Below, piece after piece: positions 21,468 through 30,578 of a stretch of 64,000 nt of DNA (within the stretch, counting starts at the first letter, position 1; the number at the start of each line of letters is the position of its first letter). The notes beneath the pieces were generated by a model. The model did no database searches and had not been told where the DNA came from. It worked only from the letters and a program-made list of their open reading frames with translations. Location of the stretch: assembly GCA_039619475.1 (NCBI GenBank), contig CM077115.1, positions 27,913,083-27,977,082 on the forward strand, read 5' to 3'. Source of the DNA: Icerya purchasi. Taxonomy: Eukaryota; Arthropoda; Insecta; Hemiptera; Monophlebidae. The position numbers were made by a program, and so were the translations under genes.

Positions 21468-24181
21468 ATCTGAACAACATAAGCACCAATTCGCTAACAG
21501 TAGTGTTATGGAACGCAAACGGAATACAACAAAAGAAACATGAGCTCCTTCATTTTCTACAATCGAAACTTATCGACATCGTCCTACTAACAGAAACTCA
21601 CATCATTCATCCGGCGAGTTTCAACCTACCTAATTACAAGTGCTACCACGGAACTCATCCCTCTGGCACAGCAATGGGAGGAGTTGCAGTACTTATTAAG
21701 CATAATATAGACCATTATTTACACTTCACCCGTCAAACAGACGCTTATCAAGCTGTGGCTGTTAAAATAAAAACCCTAAACGGCAGATTAGTTACAGTTT
21801 CAGCAGTCTATTGTCATCCTGGGCACTGCATACCGAACGAAGAGTTTACACAGCTATTTCTTCATCAAGACAGTAAATTCATATGCGGAGGGGATTTTAA
21901 CGCGAAGCATCCTCACTGGGGTTCAAGGATAGAAAATAAACGAGGGAAGCAACTGTTTAATCTCAATAGGACACTCCGGCTAGAAGTAGTTACGCCAACA
22001 ACTCTCACATATTGGCCGAAGCATACTAATCGATTACCTGATTTGTTAGACTTTTATTTTACTAAAGGACTTAGTAATATATACAAAACCTGCTCAACTA
22101 TTACAGATCTCTCCTCCGACCATATACCAGTTCTACAAGTCCTTGATATATCACCAATTTACACAAATATTAACAATCAAAAACGAAATAAAGTTACCAA
22201 CTGGAACCAATTTGAAGTTACACTGCAAAATCAAATTAACTTAAACATCAAACTAAAGACAGAACAAGACATCGACACCGCTGTAGATTATCTAACCAAT
22301 ACAATCCACGACTCCTATCAGAAGTCGACGAAACAGTTGAATATCCTGGCTAAAAACAACACTATACTTCCTATTGAGATACGCGAATTAATCAACAAAA
22401 GAAGAAAAGCACGCAGAAAATGGCAACGTAATAGATATCCGTCCGATTATCAAACGTATAGGCAATCTTGTAGGCTACTAAAACAGTCAATTAAGCAATA
22501 TAATAACTCACGCTTCAGTCATTATTTGGCAACCCTAAATAAAACGGACTGCTCTATCTGGAGAGCTACAAAAGTTTTTAAAAAGAAGAGCGTTCTTCCA
22601 TATCATATTAAAAAACCAGATGCTAGTTGGGCAAAGACTGACAAGGAAAAGGCTGAAACTTTCGCAGATCACCTCGAAACAGTGTTCCAACCCCATCAGC
22701 CAGAAGATCCACAACTATCTCAGAAAGTCTCAGAGTACAACAACGGAATAATCCACTATTGTTCTAACCGCAGACATATAACACCGAACAAGCTTTATGT
22801 GTGTGTTAAGAACTTGGAAAACAATAAGTCCCCTGGTGAAGATGGTATCACAAATTATATGTTGAAACATTTACCAAAAAAGGGATTACTATTGTTATTG
22901 TATATATACAACTCCATGCTTAGATTATCCTACTTTCCAGACAGATGGAAAAAGTCCGTAATTATCCTCATTCACAAAAACGGAAAACCAGTTACAGATG
23001 TTTCATCATACAGACCAATAAGTATGTTGGATACGTTTGGTAAAATTTTCGAAAAACTCATCAAGCCAGTCCTCTTCACCATGGCAAAGGAAGCGATTCC
23101 AAACCATCAATTTGGTTTTCGGCCGAAACACTCAGCTATTCATCAGTGTCACAGAATAGTGGATGCGATCGAATCGGTCTTCCAGCGTGGACTGTACTGC
23201 TCAGCTGTGTTTCTTGATGTTGTTAATGCATTCGACCGTGTATGGCACGATGGATTATTGTATAAAACCCGGAACAACTTTCCTATCGAAATTCATAAGC
23301 TATTGAGATCATATTTAACTAATAGGTCGTTTCAAGTAAAAATTAACAACTCTATCTCTAGCAAACGACGGATACGAGCCTCAGTACCCCAGGGTAGTGT
23401 CCTTGGGCCGCTTCTTTACAACATATACACCGCTGATATGCCCACCACGTTGTACACATTGCAAGCCACATTTGCGGATAACATAGCGATATTAGCCAGC
23501 CACAATGACCCACGCGAAGCCTCGAAGTACATTCAACATCATTTATCGATTCTTCAGCAGTGGACACTCAAATGGAGAATCGGAATCAACGAACGTAAAT
23601 CCTCCCACATCACATTCACAACCAGACGTGAAGCATGTCCGCCAGTCAGGTTTAATAATAGTATTATACCGCAAGTTGATCACGTGAAATACCTTGGACT
23701 ATATTTTGATAGACGCCTATCATGGAACCTACACGTAATCAACACAAGGAAAAAGTTAAGGTTAATACTTAAGCAGCTGTATCCTATAATAGGAAGAAAA
23801 TCCAGTCTCAGTCTGTCAAATAAAATGTTATTATACAAAACTACAATAGCACCAGTATGGAAATACGGTTTAGAAATTTATGGTTCAGCCGCCAAAGCTC
23901 ATATTGACAAAATCCAGTCGTTTCAATCCAAAATGTTGAGAATAATGACCAACGCACCGTACTATATTCGCAACAGTATTATCTATGACGATCTTAACAT
24001 TCCTACAATTACGGCAGTATACTTACAACAGTACAATGAATTCCACCGCACATTTAGCCAGCATTCCAATCCGTTAATATCGCGAATGAAAGCAACGGTA
24101 CTTCCTGACAATCCAGCCAGAAGACTCAAGAAAAAACAATGTCGTGACGCTATCAATTCTAACGTTAACAATTACCTATAG
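21464..24181 (+). CDS. Element D ORF2: endonuclease-reverse transcriptase
   Basis: The 905-aa frame has no stop. Endonuclease 1-225: LWNANGIQQKK, LLTETHI, GGDFNAKHPHWGS and SSDHIPV. RT about 440-760: NNKSPGEDGI, YRPISMLDTFGK, FGFRPKHSAIHQ, FLDVVNAFDRVWHDG, ASVPQGSVLGPLLYNIY, the catalytic box at about residue 675 reading TFADNIAIL, and KYLGLYFDRRLSW. There is no RNase H, typical for Jockey. The second catalytic Asp of FADD is Asn (GAT AAC), which should abolish polymerisation if the base call is right. The length of 905 aa is normal for the family. Confidence 0.92.
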   Translation: MNLNNISTNSLTVVLWNANGIQQKKHELLHFLQSKLIDIVLLTETHIIHPASFNLPNYKCYHGTHPSGTAMGGVAVLIKHNIDHYLHFTRQTDAYQAVAVKIKTLNGRLVTVSAVYCHPGHCIPNEEFTQLFLHQDSKFICGGDFNAKHPHWGSRIENKRGKQLFNLNRTLRLEVVTPTTLTYWPKHTNRLPDLLDFYFTKGLSNIYKTCSTITDLSSDHIPVLQVLDISPIYTNINNQKRNKVTNWNQFEVTLQNQINLNIKLKTEQDIDTAVDYLTNTIHDSYQKSTKQLNILAKNNTILPIEIRELINKRRKARRKWQRNRYPSDYQTYRQSCRLLKQSIKQYNNSRFSHYLATLNKTDCSIWRATKVFKKKSVLPYHIKKPDASWAKTDKEKAETFADHLETVFQPHQPEDPQLSQKVSEYNNGIIHYCSNRRHITPNKLYVCVKNLENNKSPGEDGITNYMLKHLPKKGLLLLLYIYNSMLRLSYFPDRWKKSVIILIHKNGKPVTDVSSYRPISMLDTFGKIFEKLIKPVLFTMAKEAIPNHQFGFRPKHSAIHQCHRIVDAIESVFQRGLYCSAVFLDVVNAFDRVWHDGLLYKTRNNFPIEIHKLLRSYLTNRSFQVKINNSISSKRRIRASVPQGSVLGPLLYNIYTADMPTTLYTLQATFADNIAILASHNDPREASKYIQHHLSILQQWTLKWRIGINERKSSHITFTTRREACPPVRFNNSIIPQVDHVKYLGLYFDRRLSWNLHVINTRKKLRLILKQLYPIIGRKSSLSLSNKMLLYKTTIAPVWKYGLEIYGSAAKAHIDKIQSFQSKMLRIMTNAPYYIRNSIIYDDLNIPTITAVYLQQYNEFHRTFSQHSNPLISRMKATVLPDNPARRLKKKQCRDAINSNVNNYL

Positions 24182-24561
24182 TTAAATTTACAAATAATTT
24201 AACAGAACAACGGTGTTTATTGTAACACGTTGTTGCTAAGTTCTGTTTTGTTAGTGTTAGCTATTGCGTTAATGACCTACCGTACAGGTCGGTACGCAAA
24301 AAAAAAAAAAAAGGAAAAAAAGGAACGAATGTAAAGAATAATAGGATCTGGCGATGGTTTAGGGAAGAGAGATGAGATAACTGATAAAACGCTTTTCGAA
24401 TCAGAGCATATGACGAATTTTGATAAATTGGGTGTTGAGGATATAAAAAGGATAACACATAAAAAATAGTCACGGATTCGGCTAAAAAGATAGAAGAAAA
24501 AGGGGGGAACTATTACTTAGATTCCTTGGCTGATTGGGCTGTTGCTCTTCGTTGGCGTACC

Positions 24562-24597
<36 letters not shown>

Positions 24598-24599
<2 letters not shown>

Positions 24600-24981
24600 G
24601 TTGCCGAACCATAGTTGGAATTATGTATTATCCAAACAAAATCTGGCTGATTTGGCAAGTCGTGGAATAAACACAACTACATTTCTGAAATCAGAATTTT
24701 GAAAAACCGGTCCGCAATTTCTTACTGATAGACTTGATTCGTTATTATTTTCATTATCCATTGCGGAACCCAGTGAAATGCCAAAAATTCGAAAAGTTAC
24801 TCGCATAATTGAAAAAAGTGGTCATCAATATTTTCCCAAAATTGTAAGTTATTATTCTTCTTACATAAAATTGATAAATATTGTATGTATGTTACGATTT
24901 GTTGATAATCGCAAACGTTTATTGGTGCGAAATAATAAAGCATTATCTGTAGATGAAATATGTCGCTCAATTAGTTATATA
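24598..24981 (+). pseudogene. BEL/Pao region between RNase H and integrase
   Basis: The frame reads HSWNYVLSKQNLADLASRG (Pao pattern W-N-Y-V-x-N-P-A-D-x-x-S-R-G), GPQFL, then SSYIKLINIVCMLRFVDNRK, the conserved helix before the integrase zinc region, and stops at the Tigger insertion. It continues directly from the piece ending at 13162 and is itself continued from 32146. A TGA at about 24700 interrupts it after KSEF. Confidence 0.82.
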
Positions 24982-25433
24982 CCATAGCCTCCAGATTAAC
25001 CGACTCCCGATTATCCAATTTTTGGTTTAACTGAGCAAAAAAGGCAACCGATTTCTTTGGTTCAACCAATGTAAAAAAGTTGGTTAATTTTTTTTTATTC
25101 GATTTAATTGTAATTTTCGTAATTAACTGCAGAAAAACGATTGCAAATGATTAGGAAATTTCTTATCTTTACATGACGCCACTGATCATGTTAACATCGA
25201 AACGCGACAATGGATGTACCTACGAAATAGAACTGTCATTTTCTCTGATTATACATACGAATCGCTATGTTCCAGTAGGAGACATATGTTGTCTTTTGTT
25301 AAGTTGATGCGTAAGCGAAAATGATACGTTATGTGAAATATTATTCTGTTCCTATAATATATTTTTTCTAGTCCACCAGTTAAAAAGTTGTGTGTCCTTA
25401 ATTTCGTTTTGGTTTTTTTGCAGGTTTTGAAAA

Positions 25434-25665
25434 ATGAATGCCAAATTGAAAAGTAAATCTGTTATAAAAAAAAAAACCAAAACCTCGACAAAATCAAAAA
25501 TGTAAACGAGTCGTTGTTTCCATCAATGAAAAACTTGAAGCCATCAAAACACTTAATCGAGGAGAAACATTATGTGTATTTGCTACCTCATACAATGTTT
25601 CTAGCAACACCATCAGAGATTGGCGCCGAGGTCATAAAAAAATTGAAAGATTCGTCGCTAAAAGT
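25434..25665 (+). pseudogene. Tigger transposase N-terminal DNA-binding part
   Basis: ATG 25434 opens a Lys/Ser-rich start; after a one-base slip in an A-rich tract near 25500 the frame reads LEAIKTLNRGETLCVFATSYNV and TIRDWRRGHKKIERFVAKS, a CENP-B/pipsqueak-type helix-turn-helix. It is cut by the element F duplication and resumes at 30579, in frame if F and one duplication copy are ignored. Confidence 0.78.
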
Positions 25666-26424
25666 AAGGCGGCGTTTTGCCCCCCCTCCCCACCATTTAA
25701 GTTAGGTAACCAAAATAGGCTTATTTGTTTATGCTCTGTTTGTGCTTGTTTGTGCTACTAAACTTTTGGTTTGTGCTCTCCCCCTTCATAACTTAATTTT
25801 AAAAGTCTTGGGAGGGGGGCGAAATGCAGCCACGCCCATGTTGAAATAAGGGTTGAAAATTATGTCATTCATTTGTGCTTCGATTGTGCTTCTTTGTGCA
25901 CTACTTTTTTTTGCTTGTGTTCATCACCTTCCTCATTTGGTAAGGGTGAAACTAGCCCCGCCCATGTAAAAGTAAGGGTTGAAAATTGTATCATTCGTTT
26001 GTGCCCCTTTGTGCACTGCTTGTTTTTGTTTGTGCCCCTCCTACTACCAATTTGGTAGGGGTGGGACTAGTCCTGCCCATGTTAAGATAAAGGTTGAATA
26101 CAGTGTTACTCATTTCTGCTCCGTTTTGTGTTTGATTGCGCACCAATTGTTTTTATTTGTACTTCTTCCACTGCAAAGTTGGAATAGGCGAGCCTGGAGA
26201 AGCAGTACCTTAAGGGTGTGAAATTAAACGTTGTAAAAACAAATATGCGCATCCAACAGTATGGTTTGTGCTCTAATGAAATTTAGCCATAAATCTTCTG
26301 TGTAATAGACAAATTGAAATTAGCTCAATTGTTTGTTTCTTCCGCCTAGCGTTTTCAAATCCATTTCATTCAAGGGTGATACATTAGGAAAATAATTCTA
26401 CACACATACTAAGTAAAGCATTTT
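25666..26424 (+). repeat. Left terminal inverted repeat of element F with internal tandem units
   Basis: The arm matches the reverse complement of 29942-30570 throughout, with substitutions. It holds three tandem units marked by GGTTGAA words at 25851, 25977 and 26092 (spacing 126 and 115); the right arm has only two, explaining the difference in length. Short frames on either strand here (TGTGC/GTGCCC-rich) are translations of the repeat, not genes. Confidence 0.85.
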
Positions 26425-28019
26425 ACCACATTTGCATGCACATCACATTGCTCCCATTGTGCGGTGGTTTTTTGAAAGCAATAACTCATATAGTGTCCAA
26501 TATGTCTAAATGACCGAGTAATTTCAGCAGCGAAACTAACTGCACCATGCAAAAAAAAATTACGTCTGCCAATTTGAAAGTCTGTAGAAATGGACGACAA
26601 TGTACAACTTATTTCCCGGAAATCTTTCATTCTGTCATGGAAATGTGGACATAAGTCAATTACTGCATGCGTTGTAAGTTTCACCTCTCTTTGTACTATT
26701 AAAGACTTCCCACATTCTTTGCACTTTTTAGTGCTGAATAGTTTAGTTTCTCATGAATTTGTTTGGTGAAATTATTTAAATCACCAGATGAAAAGTATAA
26801 TGTAATGGTTGGTAATGAGCAGGCTACGGAATTACCGCATATACAGTTCTCAGTAATTATAACTGTAAACAAATTTATGAAAATTTTTTGACCCAAATTG
26901 TACGATGTAGTTGCACAATTAATTTGATATTGGCTTGGCAAGTTATGTTCTGTAGTTGCATTAAGAATTTTTTTTAGTATAATAGCGCGTTTTCGATATG
27001 TTTGAACCATAATACCATTGTGAATTCCATCAGCAATGAGTTCAATTAATTTGATGTTCGCTTTTCAACAAACTGCTGAAACTTCAAACTATCTACATAA
27101 GAGATGAATAAAACTTGGACTACACTGTCAAATGGACACGTATTAATGACGTTGAAATAATTCTTTCCAATTTTAACACTCTTTAAATTAAGAATGTTTC
27201 CATTTTTTATAATACAAACGACTTTACTCCTATGTTGGCTTAGATCATTTCACAAAATATGGACAGATCTGAAAATAAATAATTTTTCTTTTGCAATTTT
27301 TTAGGAGATACGACAGCTTCACCTTTTTAGTTTTCCATAGCACAATTCGTATTAAGTTCTACTTCAATGTTATCAAGAATTTTGTTTCTCTTCATAATGC
27401 GAATTACTTTCGTTTAGCTGCACAGCATTACATAACGAATTACTCTGTTTGTCCATTTTTGCTTTAACTAAAAACATGAAATCAAGGATGGTATATTTGT
27501 ATGAATTTGTACAAATTCGTCAACGCAAAGTGGTAAAGTTTTGTGTTTAAAAGTACGGTACCTGATCTCATTGAAGTTTTTTTTTTTTTTTTTGGGCGTC
27601 GAAAATTCAACCCATCGACAACTCATTGAAGTTGTATTCACGCTGCTACTGCTTTCTGTTTTCCCCCATAGCCGAAAATGGAATTCATGACCGCCGACCA
27701 AACAGGAAGTAGACGACATTAACTAAGAATATTCTTTGCAATTACAGGTTGAAAATGCATGTTATCCGCCTTCTCCCGTATTTTCTGGTAATTGGGCAGT
27801 ACGTTCACATTCAAGAAATATTTGGTAAATTTCATCATAATATAATAAAGTAGAAGAATGAAAATTATTTACATCAAAATCTTCAAAGCGATCATCTTAT
27901 ATTTCATTTTCAAACATAATTAATTGCAATGATTCTTGTACAGTGTAGCCAGAAACTCGAATTTTTAGAAGTATTTTAGCATTCTCGCATGTTGTTTTAT
28001 CTCCTTTCGCATTTACTCT
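26409..28019 (-). pseudogene. Ubiquitin-specific-protease-like remnant inside element F
   Basis: Minus-strand reading from about 28019 down gives a discontinuous protein: KILLKIRVSGYTVQESLQ, later a stretch YRKRAIILKKILNATTEH, a Cys pair CKECGK near 26715, and a C-terminal block FLHGAVSF...IGHYMSYCFQ...AQWEQCD. The last block resembles the His-box of C19 ubiquitin proteases (hydrophobic-G-V-V-x-F, then GHY-x-x-Y-C, then W-x-x-x-D-D). The Cys box was not recognised and several frame breaks are present. The stop end abuts the left inverted repeat, so the gene fills the interior of the transposon. Assignment is by pattern only. Confidence 0.45.
27579..27621 (-). mobile_element. 43-bp poly-A-tailed micro-insertion
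   Basis: CTCATTGAAGTT at 27567-27578 is repeated at 27622-27633. Between them are about 15 Ts and 28 other bases including GGGCGTCGAAAATTCAACCC. Read on the minus strand it is a very short 3' end with a poly-A tail, a severely 5'-truncated LINE-mobilised insertion. A similar word (GGGCGTCGAAAATTCACCC) appears at 50505-50524. Confidence 0.8.
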
Positions 28020-29490
28020 ATTTTTTTTTTACTTTTTTATTGGGCTTGTCAGCTACGGACGATTACCCGTCAAGAAGGAAGAACGTAGGACAAAGGGAAA
28101 CTGAGGACACTAAGAAAGTTATTCGGGGAAGGTGGAGACGGCCAGAACTACTATGGAGAGAAAGCAAGGGAGTCAAAAAAGATCGGTACTAGAACTCGTG
28201 CAATTAGCAGTCCGAAGGGAAATAAATGTGTAGACGAAAAAATATACAGGATATCTTAAAGGAAAGGAAAGCTCTCATGTCTTGTTAGCCGTTATACCTG
28301 ATTATAATATATTATATCTATTTAAACTAAATGCGCGATGTGACCAGCATAAAAAGAAAAGTATTTTTATCCATGTCTGCGATTGTTGGACAGCGCCCAC
28401 AAAAAGATCCTCATCAACAATATGGCCGCAACTGCAATGCAGTGCCCACAGTGCCCGATGAGGCAAGAGACAAGACATCGCTATTCGCCTACGGTTGCGA
28501 CTGCAAAGCAGTGCTCGCAATTCCCGTCCAGAAAAACAAAATGATTGATTATCCATTATTCAAACGGCATCTGCAGACGACGAGCTTACGATATATTTAA
28601 GATAAAAAGGAAAGATGCTCCACATCGGAAGAGGCCAGCATGATCGCCAAATAGCGTAGCGTTCATACTAACTCCAGAAGATCCGCACCACCTTGACCCA
28701 GTAACACTATGGCCACCATCCGAGTAAAGAGGCCCACAATGCACTAGATGAAGGCGTCGGGGGAACCAAAATATTAAGATAAGAAAAGGATGAGGGATTT
28801 GCTTAAATGTTTATACGGTCGCGGATTAAAGACAAGAATTTAGCAATAGCAGGGACAACAGACAGTGTGGGAAAGGCGAGGATAAAGAAAGCACAGTACG
28901 GCGTGGGGATATTAAGGGATAGTAGATCTGAGTATAGTACCAATCTTTCAGAAGACAAAGATGCACACTCAAAGAAAATGTGATCAGCGTTACAATCGAG
29001 TGTGTTACCTACACATAATGGACAGAGGGGAAGGAAAGTAATAGAAAACCGATAAAGAGAAGCAGGGAGACAGCTGTGACCAAAGCGAAGGCGACAAAGA
29101 TAGGATATAGTAAAACGACGAAGGTGTGGGAAGTCTAGGAACCAAGGATGCGAAGGTAGAAACGATTGAATAGACAAATATAAGGACCGCGGATTTGTAA
29201 AGGAAGGACCATACAAAGATTTCCAATTCTTAAATTGAATTTTTTTTGTTATAGTTAGCAATTCGGAGGAGGGAAATCGTCGGACAAGACACACGGAAGC
29301 CAAAGCCGAACGAGCAAGGTAGTCAGTCTTCTCATTACCATGAATCGCAGCATGGCTGGGGGCCCATAGGAATCTTATATGGAATGAACGTGAGCGAGAG
29401 AGGACAGAAATTAAGGATAGAATATGTAAGATGACTGGGTCCGAAGAAGGATGAATATAAGGAGAGGAAATACAATCAAGAACGCTTCAT
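28020..29490 (-). mobile_element. Third C-related retrotransposon fragment, 5' truncated (element C3)
   Basis: Minus-strand order is RNase H end (29490-29290), C-terminal domain (to 28803), a 3' UTR of about 770 bp, an AATAAA signal and poly-A seen as T-run 28020-28030. The coding part is paralogous to the C and C2 C-termini. Flanking element F sequence seems to continue across it. No exact target duplication was found, and the 770-bp 3' UTR is longer than in C, so part of 28031-28800 may be another repeat. Confidence 0.7.
28803..29490 (-). pseudogene. Element C3 RNase H end and C-terminal domain
   Basis: Reads FLWAPSHAAIHGNEKTDYLARSAL (RNase H last motif, with A-P-S-H where W-x-P-x-H-x-G is usual), then LCRLRFGHSCLPASLYRF, CPLCVGNTLDCNADHIFFECASLSSER and VVPAIAKFLSL. 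The same landmarks, in the same order, end elements C and C2. The open portion 28803-29303 is 166 codons; the upstream part stays readable to about 29490, where the copy is truncated. Confidence 0.78.
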
Positions 29491-29941
29491 TTTCTTCATA
29501 TAAGGACATAGTAAAAATGTATATAGTTTTCACAAGAAATCACGAATGCAATGTAGCGTAGGTAAAAATTTTTCACATGGATTCGGTTATTTTTGATTTC
29601 TGGTCAGCTACTAACTAAATGCAATATGTGAGCGAAATTATTACGAAGCATAAATGATTGAATGTCCACATTTATTTTGTGGTGAAGAAGAGTTTCTCAG
29701 ATTTGTAAATATTTATTCAATGTAGAATATTATGCACAGCTTTTCACTATAACCATCATTAAAGACAAAGACATAGCAGTGAATATTAAGTGAGGTAGTT
29801 CGATAAGGTTTCCTGACCATTTGCTTATCCAATATGTAATTGCATTGTTATCGTGTTTCTCAAAAATTATATGTGATACAGCAAATTAATAAGGGTTTTT
29901 TTCATCCTTCACAAATACTCGTTGTTATATTCTTGTATATT
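29491..29941. other. Non-coding remainder of element F interior
   Basis: AT-rich sequence between C3 and the right inverted repeat. It may contain the upstream part of the minus-strand protease-like gene (a short readable stretch MSLYEENEAF abuts C3), but no domain can be named. Confidence 0.4.
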
Positions 29942-30570
29942 AATGCTTTACCTAGTGTGTGTGTAGAATTATTTTCCTAATGTATCGCCCTTGAATGAAA
30001 TGGATTTGAAAACGCTAGGCGGAAGAAACAAATAATTGAGCTAATTTTGATTTGTCTATTACACAGAAGATTGATGGCTAAATTTCATTAGAACACAAAC
30101 CATACTGTTGGATGCGCATATTTGTTTTTACAACGTTTAATTTCACACCCTTAAGGTACTGCTTCTCCAGGCTCGCCTATTCCAACTTTGCAGTGGAAGA
30201 AGTACAAATAAAAACAATTGGTGCGCAATCAAACACAAAACGGAGCAGAAATGAGTAACACTGTATTCAACCTTTATCTCAACATGGGCAGGACTAGTCC
30301 CACCCCTACCAGATTGGAAATGGGAGGGGCACAAACAAAAACAAGCAGTGCACAAAGGAGCACAAACGAAGCACAAACGAATGATACAATTTTCAAACCT
30401 TACTTTTACATGGGCGGGGCTGCGTTTCGCCAGCCCTGCCCAAAGACTTTTTAAATTAAGTTATGAAGGGGGAGAGCACAAACCAAAAGTTTAGTAGCAC
30501 AAACAAGCACAAATGAATAAGCCTATTTTGGTTACCTAACTCAAATTAGGTGGGGCTTGCAAAACGCAGC
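29942..30570 (-). repeat. Right terminal inverted repeat of element F
   Basis: About 630 bp, the reverse complement of the left arm from its inner edge (AAAGCATT versus AATGCTTT) to the tip. It has two of the internal units present three times in the left arm. The 77- and 78-codon frames here on both strands are repeat shadows. Confidence 0.85.
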
Positions 30571-30578
30571 CTAAAAGT

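Larger units (their letters stand above)
19801..24319 (+). mobile_element. Jockey-group non-LTR retrotransposon with both ORFs open (element D)
   Basis: AAGGAACGAATG is present at 19789-19800 and 24320-24331, defining a 4519-bp insertion. It contains a 188-bp 5' UTR, ORF1 (492 aa), ORF2 (905 aa) overlapping by four bases, about 115 bp of 3' UTR and an A-rich tail from 24298. This is the innermost and therefore the youngest member of the central nest. Only the RT catalytic box (FADN) argues against activity. Confidence 0.92.
19093..24506 (-). mobile_element. Short reverse-orientation relative of element C (element C2), split by D
   Basis: The poly-A tail appears as T-run 19091-19100, and GAACTATT is duplicated at 19085-19092 and 24507-24514. 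Own sequence is 19093-19800 and 24332-24506, about 880 bp, so it is strongly 5' truncated. It carries the RNase H and C-terminal knuckle of a protein similar to that of C, but with many differences, so it is a related subfamily and not an inverted copy of C. It lies in the 3' UTR of C. Confidence 0.85.
13163..24595 (+). mobile_element. R1/I-like non-LTR retrotransposon, degenerate, carries C2 and D (element C)
   Basis: It enters the BEL/Pao frame with duplication AACTG at 13158-13162 and 24596-24600 and ends in a poly-A tail at 24565-24597; removing it restores the Pao reading frame. Own sequence is 13163-19092 plus 24515-24597, about 6 kb: a 270-bp 5' UTR, ORF1 with zinc knuckles, and ORF2 with endonuclease, RT and RNase H. 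Both ORFs carry multiple stops and frameshifts. C2 interrupts its 3' UTR. Confidence 0.82.
25666..30570. mobile_element. 4.9-kb DNA transposon with very long terminal inverted repeats (element F)
   Basis: CTAAAAGT is duplicated at 25658-25665 and 30571-30578. The ends are GGCGGCGTTTTGC on the left and GCAAAACGCAGC on the right, and inverted similarity extends about 760 bp (left) and 630 bp (right). The 8-bp duplication fits hAT, P or Merlin; the long inverted repeats recall Mutator-like elements (usually 9 bp). The interior holds a minus-strand remnant resembling ubiquitin-specific proteases, a 43-bp insertion and the C-related element C3. No transposase domain was recognised. Confidence 0.82.

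Noticed and set aside
30143..30454. Overlapping 77- and 78-codon frames on both strands, similar to frames at 25979-26221
   Set aside because: They are translations of the long inverted repeats of element F; the two arms give the same peptides because they are reverse complements.
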